A stretch of DNA of 64,000 nucleotides from Selaginella tamariscina. Lineage: Eukaryota; Streptophyta; Lycopodiopsida; Selaginellales; Selaginellaceae. This document shows, piece after piece, positions 47,600 to 59,521 of this stretch. Position numbers and translations under genes: made by a program. Location of the stretch: positions 318,001-382,000 of the forward strand of contig PUQB01000022.1 of NCBI GenBank assembly GCA_003024785.1, given 5' to 3'. The notes under the pieces are model-generated. The model saw nothing but the letters and a program-made list of their open reading frames with translations. It was not told the origin of the DNA and did no database searches. Position 1 is the stretch's first letter, and each line of letters starts with the position of its first letter.

Positions 47600-50450
47600 T
47601 TTTTAAAATATTTTTATTACTAAATATAATGATATATTAAATTTAAATTTTTTAAACCGTTCAATATTATTACTTAATTCTAATACTTTAGATTGATCAT
47701 CAAAAATTAAATTGCTCTGAGTATGCGGGAAAGAATATTAAATATTTATCATTTACATTAGTAAGGTTAGTATTACACAAACAGTACTAATCACTTTACT
47801 GTATTATGTATTTTTTGTGTATGTATAACTAATGTTCTATTCTTACTGTTTAATAAATATTAATGAATTTCATTCATTTATTTATGTTTGTCTAAACCAA
47901 CATATTATGTAATTTTTTATCTCTTGTAAAACTTTGTAATTATCTCGTGTAAATATTTTCCTCATTCAAATCTTCGTTAAGAAATTAACTTTAAAGCAAA
48001 ACAACAACAATAATCATTTTAATAATTAATATTAATGTTTCATTAAAGTCAATTTGAATAATCATAAGTGTGATTTAAATTGACCTATAAATTGTACATC
48101 CATTTTAAGGTTTATGGTGTACATTACATTTAGACATTGTACATGTGCATATATGTTGTCGATCGAATACGGCAGTGACTATATATTTAAATAAATAATA
48201 TATTTATGTGGTAATGATATTAAGTTTATGAATCTTATTATATAGACCTTTATTATATTATGTGATATTTACATATATTTATTGAAATTTTCATTATAAG
48301 TTGCACATGTTAATAGCCTTTTGTTGTTTTTATATGTTCAACCTTAAATTTGAAGGTAAAATAAATTTAAATGAATATTTAAAAGTTAAATTAATGATAA
48401 ATTTGGTATAATTAATTCAAATGTGAAGTTAATAAAAATGTTTGATAAAATTCAAGGTTCCTAATTTGATAATAATTCTATATAATGTTAGCTTTTATTC
48501 TTGAATAAATTATTATCATCAAAAACAATATTTGTGACAATAATAATATTATATGTTGTTGGATTATACAATGCATAATTTGGTATTATATAATACATAA
48601 TAAATTTTTTAAGTTTACCTAAAACCTTTACTTTTTAAATGAAAATTTCTATAGAATATTTATTTTAAATAAAATGTGTAGGCTTAAAAAATGTATAACT
48701 TCTTTAATAACTTCATTTAAAACTACTTAAAGAGTCCATAAAAGATTAATGCATTTTTTACAATATTCACAATACATATGTTCTTTTTAATAATACTATA
48801 TTAATAATCACAAAAATAGATTTAAATTAAAGAATATAGAGATTCTTTAAAAAATATATAAATATTTATTTATAAACCTTATAAAAACTCAAAACTCAAC
48901 TTACAACTTTTTAATTAAAATATAAATTTTAAAGTGTTTAATAAAAAACGTTAATAAACTTTAAATACAGATATATTATGTTTTTATGTTTAAATAAATT
49001 TAATTAAATTAATGTGCAAGCACAAAATAAAATGATGTATAATGACATTATTTAAATATTATAATGTATATTATTTATGAATAAATGATAATATCTCCTT
49101 TTTGTTTAATTCTTAAGTGGGTCAATATATATTTTTTTATTCTATTGGGTTGGTCCCAAATCTTAATTTTAAATGTTAATTTAAAAATAAATTATTTAAC
49201 CATATAATTTTAACAATGAAAGAGTAAATTGATAAAGAGTGAATAATTAACATATTAATTATGAAGTGCATTACATAGATTATTTTTCTTTTTTTATAAT
49301 TTTTTAGGTATATTATCAAATGTCCAAAATGATAAAATGTAAGAACTACATAATTAATGAGATAATTAATTAAATCTTGAGTTAAATAAATAATAATACA
49401 TGTCTCAATTAAATACTCATACTTTTTTGGTATTGTTAAATAAGTGAACATTTTAACAACATTATTAAATATTACTATAAAAATTAATCAGGTTATTATA
49501 TAGCAAAAGACTTACCTAATGTAATTAACAATTCTATTTAATGAAATACATTATAAAGAAAAAAAAGAATTCATATACACCTCTAAAATTTATTATATTT
49601 ACATATATACCCTTATAAATTTTAAATTTACATATATATACTTATATGAAGTTATATTACCCTTAAAAAACTTCAATCCTTGTATTTTAATTTATAAATA
49701 ATAATACTTAATGAAAATTATGTATTTAAAATAAAATAAAAATTATTAATTATTAAATGTTAAAAATGTCATAATAGCAAATGTTAAAAAATAACATACT
49801 TTTAAAATATTATATTATACTGCAATATATACATGCATGTGTCTAATTGATTGCATTTTGAAATTACATATAATAAAATATAAATTAATCATAAATTTTT
49901 CTTGATATTTAAAAAATATATTATTTAATTTAATTTTAGGGAAAATTTTATATATATCCCTCAAATTTGTCATATTTATATATATCCCTTTAAATTTTAA
50001 ATTTCCATATATATCACATGAAACTTCTTTATACATTTTAAAATTAAATTAAAATATATTTTTGAAGAAATCAAAAATAATTTTATGATTAATTCATATT
50101 TTTTAAAAATGCAATCATTAAAACCATATATATAGGCAATATAATATAATTATTTAAAATTTCTTATTATTTATTATTATGACATTTTTAATATTTAACA
50201 ATTATAAACTTCATATATTATAAGTTAAATACATATTTTTATTAAGTATTATGATTTAAAATTATAATACATAAATTAAAGTTTTTTAAAAGTATATATA
50301 AATTAAAACTTTCATATAAGATATATATATAAATATGATAAATTTTAAGAATATATATGAAATTTTCCCTAAAAAATATCACAGGTATAACAATTGAATA
50401 TTTTATGCTCACATACGCGCATACACAATTGCAGATACACTAGCGTATTC
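47600..50450. other. AT-rich gene desert
   Basis: Strongly AT-rich (I estimate about four-fifths A+T), dominated by A/T runs and TA-rich text. No conserved protein on either strand; open stretches here are compositional. It contains the foldback listed separately. Confidence 0.7.
49565..50385. repeat. Long AT-rich foldback (inverted repeat)
   Basis: The left arm (about 49,565-49,945) and the reverse complement of the right arm (about 50,035-50,385) share ordered blocks: ACATATATA-ACTTATATGAA, TTAAAAAACTT, AATACTTAAT, ATGTATTTAA, TTAAAAATGTCATAATA and AAATTAATCATAAA. Arms are roughly 350-380 bases, diverged, round a ~90-base centre. GGGAAAATTT borders occur on both sides. This fits a foldback or large MITE-like element. 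Ends and target duplication are not resolved. Confidence 0.65.
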
Positions 50451-50507
50451 AACGACCCTGTTTTAGGGCATATGTATAGGGGTTAGGGTTCTAGGAAGAA
50501 AGCGGCT

Positions 50508-50691
50508 ATGGCGACAGGGCGGCTGCTAGCGGCATTCCGGAAGTGCAAAATACAGGCTTCTACACACATTCCCAGGCGCGGATTCTCTGTTTTTGATGCT
50601 GGCCAGCCCACTCCTGAAACGCATCCTCATGTAACTATGTGTGTATGTGTGTGTGCAACTCATACATAGACATTTTTGGTGTGTCTTCTCG

Positions 50692-50736
<45 letters not shown>

Positions 50737-53700
50737 CTTATGTGTGTGCGCATGGATGTAGATATCTATATGTTTCTTACTCAGATTCATTCGGTGTACA
50801 GCATAGCCACACAATGCATTTGTATTTTTTTACTGTGCAATCATTAAGGCCTCAATAATTGACGTTGTCGATATATAGATATTTAAATGTTCGTCTCTTA
50901 CATAAAACTGCATGGTGGACGCATACACACAGACAACAAATAACTTGTTATATTCGTACTTGGTGTACTCGTATAGTCTAACTACACACATGTACAACGT
51001 GTGATGTGTGCATGCGTATGTTCTATGTGTATGCTTATATGGCTGTTTTATTTTGTTGTAGCTTCTTTCCGAGGGCAAATAATGCCAGGGATTTTAGCAT
51101 CCGAGTTTCAACAAAGAAGGCAGAGTTTAATGTCTGTTTTACCCAAGAACAGTTTAGTAGTACTCGCATCTGCACCAGTTAAAACAATGATTGATATTAT
51201 ACCTTACCCATATCGCCCAGATTCTGATTATTTATACTTCACGGGCTGCCAACAACCTGGTGGAATTGCGGTAATGTGCGTGTGCATGTTCGCGTGTGTG
51301 CGTTTTCTACATAGTTTTGATGATAAATCTTTTGTATAATTGTATTAATAGTTATATATAACTTTATACTAATGTCTTGTTTATTTCAGGTGATCCGTGA
51401 AAATTCAGACCTTTGTCTCTTTGTTTCTGATCCAGATCCTGAGGTAAGCCAAATATATTATTTCTGCTTTATGTTACAAACAACTCTCTCTCTCTCTCTC
51501 GTGTTTGTGTGTTCATTTACTTTGTTTGCAGCGTTCCGTGTGGGATGGAACTTTAGCAGATACAAAGGCAGCATTGGATGTTTCCAAGCAAGTGAGACGT
51601 ACACCATGGCAGAAATTCAAAAGGTTGTGTGTGTGTATTATGCGTTTGTGTGTGCAGATGTGTGCTATATACATTTATCCCTCTCTCTCTCTCTCTCTAT
51701 CTATTACAGATGGTTGCTTGTTGTGCAGCATCTTGGGAAAATGATTAACAATGCAAAATCAGTGTTTTGCAACGAGAGTTTATTAAGTCCAACATTCAGA
51801 AAGGTTACCAGGATACAGGAAGCATTTGAGCAAAATAAGCTACGTTCCGTAACTCCATTTTCAAGCCGAGTCAGGTTTATTAAATCCCCTGTAGAGATTA
51901 GTTTAATGAAGCAAGCTGCAGATATAACTTCACAGGTTTGTTGTATGTGGGCATTGCGAGCGTGCGTGAGTGTCTCCTGATATATAGCTTGATAGTGTAT
52001 ATTATTATACAATGTGATCTCTGCAATTTAATGAGTGTATATTATATCTTAACATACAGTATGCATAATTGATAGTAGGATATATTTGTTAAGCAGGCAT
52101 TCATAGAAACTATGAAGACGTCAAGAAAGTGGCCACATGAGCATATTCTGGCTGCTACCGTGGAGTACGAATCAAAGATTAGAGGAGCACAACGCATGGC
52201 GTAAGAACTAATTCTCTAACGTAAACTTTAAACTCTTTCATCTTTCTTTTACAATTTCACTTAAAATCAACACATAAACACACGCACACGCCCTCACACA
52301 CACATATATTGTGCGTGTGTGTTTATCTTTGTGTGAGCAACATATAGGATGTTGTTTACACATACATATAATGTTTTATGCTTACTAGTTTTACTTTGTG
52401 TAACTAAAGGTTTCCTCCGGTAGTAGGAGGTGGAGCAAATGCCAGTGTAATTCATTATTCCCGTAATGACCAACGGGTATGGAATGCATATTTATACTGC
52501 GTGTTTTGTGCATATACACGTAACTTACTCATGGCCATGATTTGTATGCACGTAGGATGTATGCATATACACGTAACTTACTCATGGCCATGATTTGTAT
52601 GCACGTAAGATGTATACCTGTCTACAAAGACGTATATAAAACTATATAATATACAAATGTGGAATCCACTTTATTAAACTTGTGCTTGGGCGTCATCTAT
52701 ATTCTCTCTCTCTCACACACACACTAACGCACACACACACGAACAGGCACACAAATTGTGTTATATAATATTATTTATGACTGCAGATTCGCGATGGGGA
52801 CCTTGTTCTCATGGATTCGGGGTGCGAACTTCATGGATACGTAAGTGATATCACGAGGACTTGGCCACCTTGCGGTTACTTTAGTGAAGCACAGGTATGT
52901 CTTTGTTTTGATATATAACTTAACTTTCAGATTTAAATATGATTTTGTTAATGAACTGGTTTTACGTATATTCATGCGTATACTAAAGAATATATAATTC
53001 ATGTTATGTATCTATGCCCCTTATGTGCGTGCCTGTGTGTGTTCTATGTATATGTTGTGCATGTGTGGACATGCATGTATATGTATGAACATATCTAGTT
53101 AATATGTTCTTGTGTACGATGCATCTAGCCGTTGCAAACTAAAGCATGTATTAACATTCTTGAACGCAGATACATGCAGATGCATAGATTCGTAAGACGT
53201 TTATACTTATATATGCACATACACATATATAACATGTATACTATAGTCCTTGAATAACCAATACTCTTGTGGCAGAGGGAAATCTATGAGATTGTTTTAT
53301 CAACATTGAATGAATGCTTGAAACTCTGTCACCCTGGAGCAAATATCTTACAAATCCACAGACACTCTGTAAGTGTTTCTTTGTACTACGACTGGAATAA
53401 GTTATATAATTATAGATATAAGTTTTCATTGATATCATTGTACTATAGCAGAATATATATAATATGACATTTATGTTGCAGGTGCAGCTGTTGTCTAGGG
53501 CCATTACTTCCCTTGGTATTGCACAAGGGCAAGGGGACTCTTCGCCAGACTATGAAAAGTACAATCCTACAGCTATTGGTACGCTAACATAATTCTTTAT
53601 TATATATTACTACACATTATGTATTAGGGATTTAATATGGAATTTCTAGATTATTATACCGAAAAGCCTATATAATACTTGACATGTGACTTTTGATAGG

Positions 53701-54527
53701 ACATTACCTTGGCATGGATGTTCATGATTCTGGTGGAGTGTCGCGAGGAGAGCCACTTTGTCCGGGAGTTGTACGTCTTATCGTGCTCTGGAAATATAAT
53801 GCTTTGTGTGTGTGCGTGGTTGTGTGTATGTTTAATGTAAACTTCATTTTTGGTGTCTTTTCAGGTGATTGCTATTGAGCCAGGATTGTACTTCCCACTG
53901 TCTGCAGATGTTCCCAAGAGGTAATTAAAAGTTTGACTTTTGTGTGTGTATATTATCTTACACACAGACAGCCAGACACACACACATACCCACATAGGTG
54001 AATCGATATATGTATACACGTATATGCAAATAGTATATCGTATAACTTGGTCACACGTGCTTACGTTTACACAAATTTAGAAAAGCTCACTTGTATATGA
54101 ACTGCTTCTTTTGTTGCAAAACGTAAACAACATCTCTCGTATATTTGTGACAAATATACGCATGGTAAATTTGATACATCAAACGGACATAAAATATAGT
54201 AATAAAGGACATACACTTTAAGGTTATACTATAATATGAACTATAATTTTATATACTTTGTTTATTACTTACATGAGATTATTAAGGTACCAAGGCATTG
54301 GAATACGTATTGAAGATGAAGTTCTCATCACCGACAGTGGATATGAGGTAATCGACACGCATGATTTGGGTTACATTATTTTAACTTAATTTACTTAGAA
54401 TTATGAACACTAAGTTTTTGATATTTTCAGGTTCTTTCTCAGTCCATTCCGAAAACGATTGAAGACTTGGAACATTGTATTCAACAAGGTAAAGCATACT
54501 CTCTCTCTTGTATTTTATATACATTGG

Positions 54528-54579
<52 letters not shown>

Positions 54580-54655
54580 CCAATATATATATGTCACTAT
54601 TTCAGGACCAATCTCCGGACATCCTTTAACTCTGGTGAATAGTCTGAAATTTTGA
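50508..54655 (+). CDS. ICP55: Aminopeptidase P, ICP55/XPNPEP3 type (intermediate-cleaving peptidase)
   Basis: Fifteen exons: 50,508-50,630; 51,062-51,270; 51,390-51,443; 51,532-51,623; 51,729-51,935; 52,097-52,200; 52,410-52,476; 52,787-52,894; 53,276-53,368; 53,482-53,578; 53,700-53,770; 53,865-53,920; 54,287-54,347; 54,431-54,488; 54,606-54,655. Exon 1 encodes an Arg-rich mitochondrial presequence. [13 protein letters not shown] and [13 protein letters not shown] mark the N-terminal domain. The M24 metal ligands are all present: [31 protein letters not shown] and IRIEDE. ICP55 removes one residue from matrix proteins after presequence cleavage. Two one-base losses (GGG at 51,073-51,075; TTT at 51,581-51,583) break exons 2 and 4 but look like homopolymer errors. 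Exon 15 lies in a segmental repeat and may be non-native. Confidence 0.92.
52510..52615 (+). repeat. 53-bp tandem duplication in ICP55 intron 7
   Basis: Unit GCATATACACGTAACTTACT and 33 following bases occurs at 52,510-52,562 and 52,563-52,615 with one mismatch (GTAGG/GTAAG). A recent local duplication without a coding effect. Confidence 0.95.
54520..54595. repeat. (TA)n palindrome in ICP55 last intron
   Basis: ATTGGTATTA, then about 50 bases of TATATA, then TAATACCAAT form a long self-complementary hairpin just upstream of the final acceptor at 54,605. Confidence 0.85.
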
Positions 54656-55418
54656 TTGATACATGAAAGGTACCCACATTCTTTTATATATTTAATATTT
54701 ATTTCATTTATTTATTTAGTTATATTTAGATATGTTAGGTGGACTGAAATCTATCGACTTGAGTAGGAGACAGCCTTTTATTCTCAAGTTGTATTCCAGC
54801 GGCTATTTAAGTCCGTTATTTGCCCTTCGCCCTTAATTACATTCCTTATATATATGTATACGTCCTTGTACATGCGTGTGTGTGTGAGAGAGAGAGACTA
54901 TGTGTGTATAGTACACACATAATTACACATAGACACCCACGTACATGACAACTAAGAGTGCATAATTGTGAAGCTAAGCTGTTCACATGTGTTGTCGGCT
55001 GTTAAATGACAATTGGGCGGGGTATAAAACAGAATATTCGATTTATATATATGCATGAAAATAATTAGTACTATAAATCGAATAAGATATTTAGTGTGGC
55101 GTATTAATCATTACTATCAAAACGCCCCGCGAAATGACGTGGTGGAAGCCACATGATTTCCGGAATATTCTCTTTTTAAATATTTGAAACCTGGCGGGAA
55201 ATCCTGCCTTTTTCCCTCTCTTATTTTATGAATTTTTAGGGCTCCACACATTACAAAAATGGTACTGTGTATCTGATCAGACACGAAAGAGCCAAAAAGA
55301 ACACATATATGTATACAAATTGAGTGTTTGTGACTTTGTGCAGGCTAAAGTTGTAAATGTGACACTGAACATACAAACAAAAACTTTAAAACGTATATAT
55401 GTATGTACAGTGACAGAT

Positions 55419-55440
<22 letters not shown>
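54604..55440 (+). repeat. Segmental repeat, right copy
   Basis: Matches 44,561-45,300. It starts at the splice acceptor of the last ICP55 exon: CATCCTTTAACTCTGGTGA is exon 1 plus donor of the small gene in the left copy. Here the ATGGAGG is ATCTCCG, so the start codon is lost. It carries extra blocks (for example GTGGTGGAAGCC near 55,140) and ends in a (TA)n tract. Confidence 0.88.
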
Positions 55441-55451
<11 letters not shown>

Positions 55452-56910
55452 CTATATAATATTATATAGCATAATGTTTATTATGTAATATATGCAAAAT
55501 TATGAAACATTTATGGTGTAAAGGGCTTTATGCTTAATAAGAATATTCGTTTAAGTAATGGTCGCTGGATTATATTCGTTCGATCGCCTACGTTCCAACG
55601 GGTGTGTGAGTGTGAAAGAGATGTATTGCCACTCGGTGTGTACTAACTACTGTGAAGCATGTAATACTACATGCGAACTTCTCGACTGTTTAAGCGAGTG
55701 TGTCCAAGTGCCATAAAACGCCGCCAAAATACATATATAAATGCATAAGTCGTTAGAAAACTAAATTGAAAGAATGAAAGAGATATGCAGAAGTTATTTA
55801 AAATATATTCCTCTCATTACAACAAGGAATCTAGTATTAAATGTTTCTTTAAATATACTTGTGCTAAAACCGTTAATTAAAATTATAAAAACTAATATAT
55901 TTTTTCTTTATATATAATTAAGCGTAACTGTCATAGTTATTTTAGTTTTCATAAGTTAATCACTTGTAAATATGTATGTGTAAATAATTAGAAAAAAATT
56001 TAATTAATTAAAGTAACCCTAACCCTAACACATGGGTTACTAAGTCGGTTTAATACACGTATGGTACTTCACCATCTTATTCATCACTTGATTCTTCTTT
56101 ATCTATTTCATGCATGCAATTTGTAACGTGCGCATCTGCGGCTGCATGCTTTCATTGCCACCTTTTGCTTTCGTACACGCCACCTCCGTATAATACACGT
56201 ATGTATACACACACATACGTATACGCACACATCCACACATCTATATCATATGAAGGTGAAAGATTCTTCATTCATATGAATACTCTCACGGGAATAAGAA
56301 TCCACATTAAAGCTTTGTGAACATGAGCTTGACTACACTATTACTAGGTGGAAATTCGTAACGAAAAACAGAAAATATTAAAATTAATATAATTTATATT
56401 TAAATAATAATATTATTCGTTATAAAGTTGAATCTTTTCGCGCGTGAATGAAACCGAAACGCCTGTTTGTAGATCCCTTGCACGCCTCAGCTGTGTAGCA
56501 CGACTATGAAATAATTTTAATTATTTAATAATTTAAAAAATCTAATTAAAAATTAAACCTAGTGGCAAACACCCCTATTGTCTAGGTTACAACGACAAAT
56601 TGGGGTGTCAAAAAGTTGGCGGTCAGAGTCCAACCCATATATATATATATTATATACTAATTAGTAATAATTTAAAATTTCAGCCAGAAAGGAATGCCAC
56701 GTCAATAACAAATAACAGTTGTTTCTCTACATTTAGAAACGCAAAATGTCGTTTCCTGTCGTTTTAAGTTTTTATTTAAATATTAATTAATTATTACTAT
56801 ATCATGTGTATACACACAACGATACACACACATACACACATACACACAAATAAAGAGATTAGTAGCTTCATTAGTAGTAAACATACAATACAAAGTTAAT
56901 GGACACACAC
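55441..56910. other. Intergenic interval
   Basis: Between convergent genes. Contains telomere-like AACCCTAACCCTAAC at 56,015-56,029, a (TA)n tract at 56,635-56,650 and (AC)n at 56,813-56,850. No coding family found. Confidence 0.55.
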
Positions 56911-56916
56911 ACACTC

Positions 56917-58049
56917 TCACACATCCCTGGGATCCACAACACAGGAGAGCCCATGGGAGAGTGTAGCCAATCATCTGCATTATCATCCTCTTCTTCTTCA
57001 ATCTTGTGAAGATCTTTGACACACCACAGATCATCCATGGACGATAGCTTCTTCCAATGTGGTACATATTCGATCAGCGGATCATCCCCACCGAGCTCGG
57101 ATGCCACAATCGGACATCCCATCTCCCTCGCTACATTCCTGGCATTCGCACACAGAGATCCCAGTAAATCCCCACCCTGATCCCCAATCGCAAGAATCCA
57201 AACAAGAAATTGAACCCAAATGGCTGAAACACATCCGGGAAGGAAGAAATCCGTAGCCAGGGAAGAGCCCGATCTAGAGCCCGAGATGCAGCCGCCAGAG
57301 CTCGGACATGCCACTTGGCACCGCTGACCTGGAGCCGGAAATCTCATGGCATTTCCAGATACTCACAACTGCAAATGACGTGTATGAGCCGGATTCAATC
57401 AGCTTCCGTGTCGATGACGTGGCGGATGACTCAGATTTCAACGTCGCGGTAAATGTGCCAGCGCAGCGGGGTGAAGTGAGAATTCCCGCTACGTCAGCGG
57501 CCGGAAAGAAGTCGGTGCCGCCGTGAAATGCCATGTAGATTGCCGCTGCATCAGCCGGCGTGAGACGTGTCACACTGACGTGGCTGGGGAGAAGCTCCGT
57601 GTGTTGGAAAACCGGGTGCACGAGGATGCTCGGAGTCCGAGCCGGACGGAAGTTGAGCTTGTTTATGAACAAGCCGGACGATGCCTTATTACTCTTCTCG
57701 GTGGCCATGTATGCATATGTGCATCCTTGCTGCTTGCACCAGGAGAGCGTCTTCCGTCCCAATTCCAGTCCGACCCCTTCCTCCTGCAACAGATTCTACT
57801 TAGAAACTCGAGAATTTCATCTGGGTATGCGCGTTCCAAGAGAGATTTTGTAACGCACTCCAAGATACAATCTCCAAGAAATTCTTTCTTGATTACCTGT
57901 GTTTTGGGGAGACTCGGAGTCCGAGAATGTAGGCAGCCCTGGCAAGAATTGCGACAGACTTTCTCTTCCCACACACCATCTCTTTCACCCCTGCTCGGAT
58001 CACTCCAACAAGCTCCTCGCTGATCTCTGCTACCTGAAGAGACACAGAT

Positions 58050-58080
<31 letters not shown>

Positions 58081-58260
58081 AACCAGCATTGTGAAGACGG
58101 GGAAGTGACGAACTCGGCCCAGGGGATCCCCCATTGAGTCAGCAATGAGAGACCCCGTTGCACAGAGCTTCTCCAGCTCCTCGACTCTCTCAGAGTCTGT
58201 CACAGGATCGAATTCTCTCACACACACGTCTTCCATTATAGTCACAGATACGGAATCCAT
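56917..58260 (-). CDS. HLS1: HOOKLESS1-like N-acetyltransferase
   Basis: Three exons on the minus strand: 58,260-58,084, 58,033-57,897 and 57,783-56,917. Exon 1 has VREFDPVTDSERVEELEKLC and DSMGDPLGRVRHFPVFTML. Exon 2 has the GNAT strand ILGLRVSPKHR. Exon 3 has the acetyl-CoA loop R-R-K-G-V-G-L (after frame correction), YAYMATEKSNKASSGLF and FRPARTPSILVHPVF, then CPIVASELGGDDPLIEYVP and PHWKKLSSMDDLWCVKDL. The order matches plant HLS1, which controls apical-hook and auxin-ethylene responses. Four frame breaks occur (near 57,774; 57,339-57,341; 57,182-57,185; 56,950-56,952). All are one-base losses in runs of three or more, and each restores the family reading, so I treat the gene as probably intact. 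Confidence 0.9.
58020..58083. repeat. (CT)n tract in HLS1-like intron 1
   Basis: A run of about 14 GA units on the plus strand (58,048-58,077) fills the short first intron, so it reads CT on the gene strand and supplies the polypyrimidine tract. Confidence 0.9.
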
Positions 58261-59521
58261 TGCTTTTTTAGAAAGTCACAAGAAGAAGGAGAAAAGCTAC
58301 AAAATATTCACATATATGTGCGGGATGGAGAGACAATTATATGAGTTGGAATGGGATTCAAGAGACAAAATGGGAGAGGTATATATCAAGTGCTGAGAGG
58401 GATTAGAAGCTAAACTAAGTGAGATTTAAGGGTAAGTCAGTTGTTAAGTATCAAGGGAACTATGGCAATGATTTTGTGTGCAGCTATGTAGGTCTCGTTT
58501 ATGTGGAAAAAGGCTATAGATGGTACTAATGTGATTGATTTAATTTTATTGGTTTTGTGTGTTGGGCTGGCTCCCTCCGTATCTTACAATACGGTATGCA
58601 CGCACACCACGCTGGACAGGATGGAACATTGCATTTCGGCTGTTTAACGTACGGCTATGTATAAGAAAATTTGTAGGACAGAAGGGAATTTAATTTTAAT
58701 TACATATGGTTGACTGCTAATAATTATGATCTGATTGCACATTTAAACTTTGGTTACAGGTTAAGAGATGTATCTATGCATGTGTATGCAGTGTGTAGGT
58801 GTATACACATACATGGTGTACGCTCACTCACACACACGCATATAGACACATAGTAACCTGGATTCGATACACGTTACTAACCCACCGACATCAGTGTTAC
58901 GTGACAGCAACACAAATAAAATTGATGTGTATGAATAACATCTTACCTTGTTCATGAAAAGGATAAGATGCGCATTCTCTCTCTCTCTCTCTCACGCACG
59001 CACACATACACACACGTATCTGCGTGTGTATGCATGTGAGTATAAGTCTCCACTAGAACTGCTTTGATATATCCCCAGAATGTCTGTATTCCCTTCCCCC
59101 TCTCTCTCACACACACATAGACACTTGATAACTCTCTCTCTCTCACACACACACACGCACGCACGCACACGCACACAAGTATTAATAATGGTTATTAGAA
59201 ATATATAAAACATGATATACATCACCGACATACAACAGAAAAATAGGTTCAGAAAATGAATTTGTATGCAGATCTGAAATGTTACATCACAGCAGATAAA
59301 GTTTGAAATCGAATGGGTCATACTATAAACAATTATATATATATATATATATATATACACGTCATGTCTAAATATGTGTGTATTTTAAAGCGTACCTTCG
59401 TACAAGTGAGTATGGTTGAGAGAGAGAGAGAGAGAGTACAGCAAAATGCATATAACAATGAATATAAATATGTCCTTTTTAAACAATGTCTTGCAACATA
59501 AATAAATTACCTTGACAAATG
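58261..59521. other. Intergenic interval with CT/GA and AC microsatellites
   Basis: Between the HLS1-like promoter and the 3' end of the ARF-like gene. (CT)n at 58,975-58,992 and 59,101-59,108, CACACACACGCACGCACGCA at 59,144-59,168, (AT)n at 59,335-59,356, (GA)n at 59,418-59,436. No coding family recognised. Confidence 0.6.

Noticed and set aside
56114-56320. 68-residue plus-strand open frame before the HLS1-like gene
   Set aside because: Composition follows AC/TA microsatellites, with no homology wording and no splice or start support.
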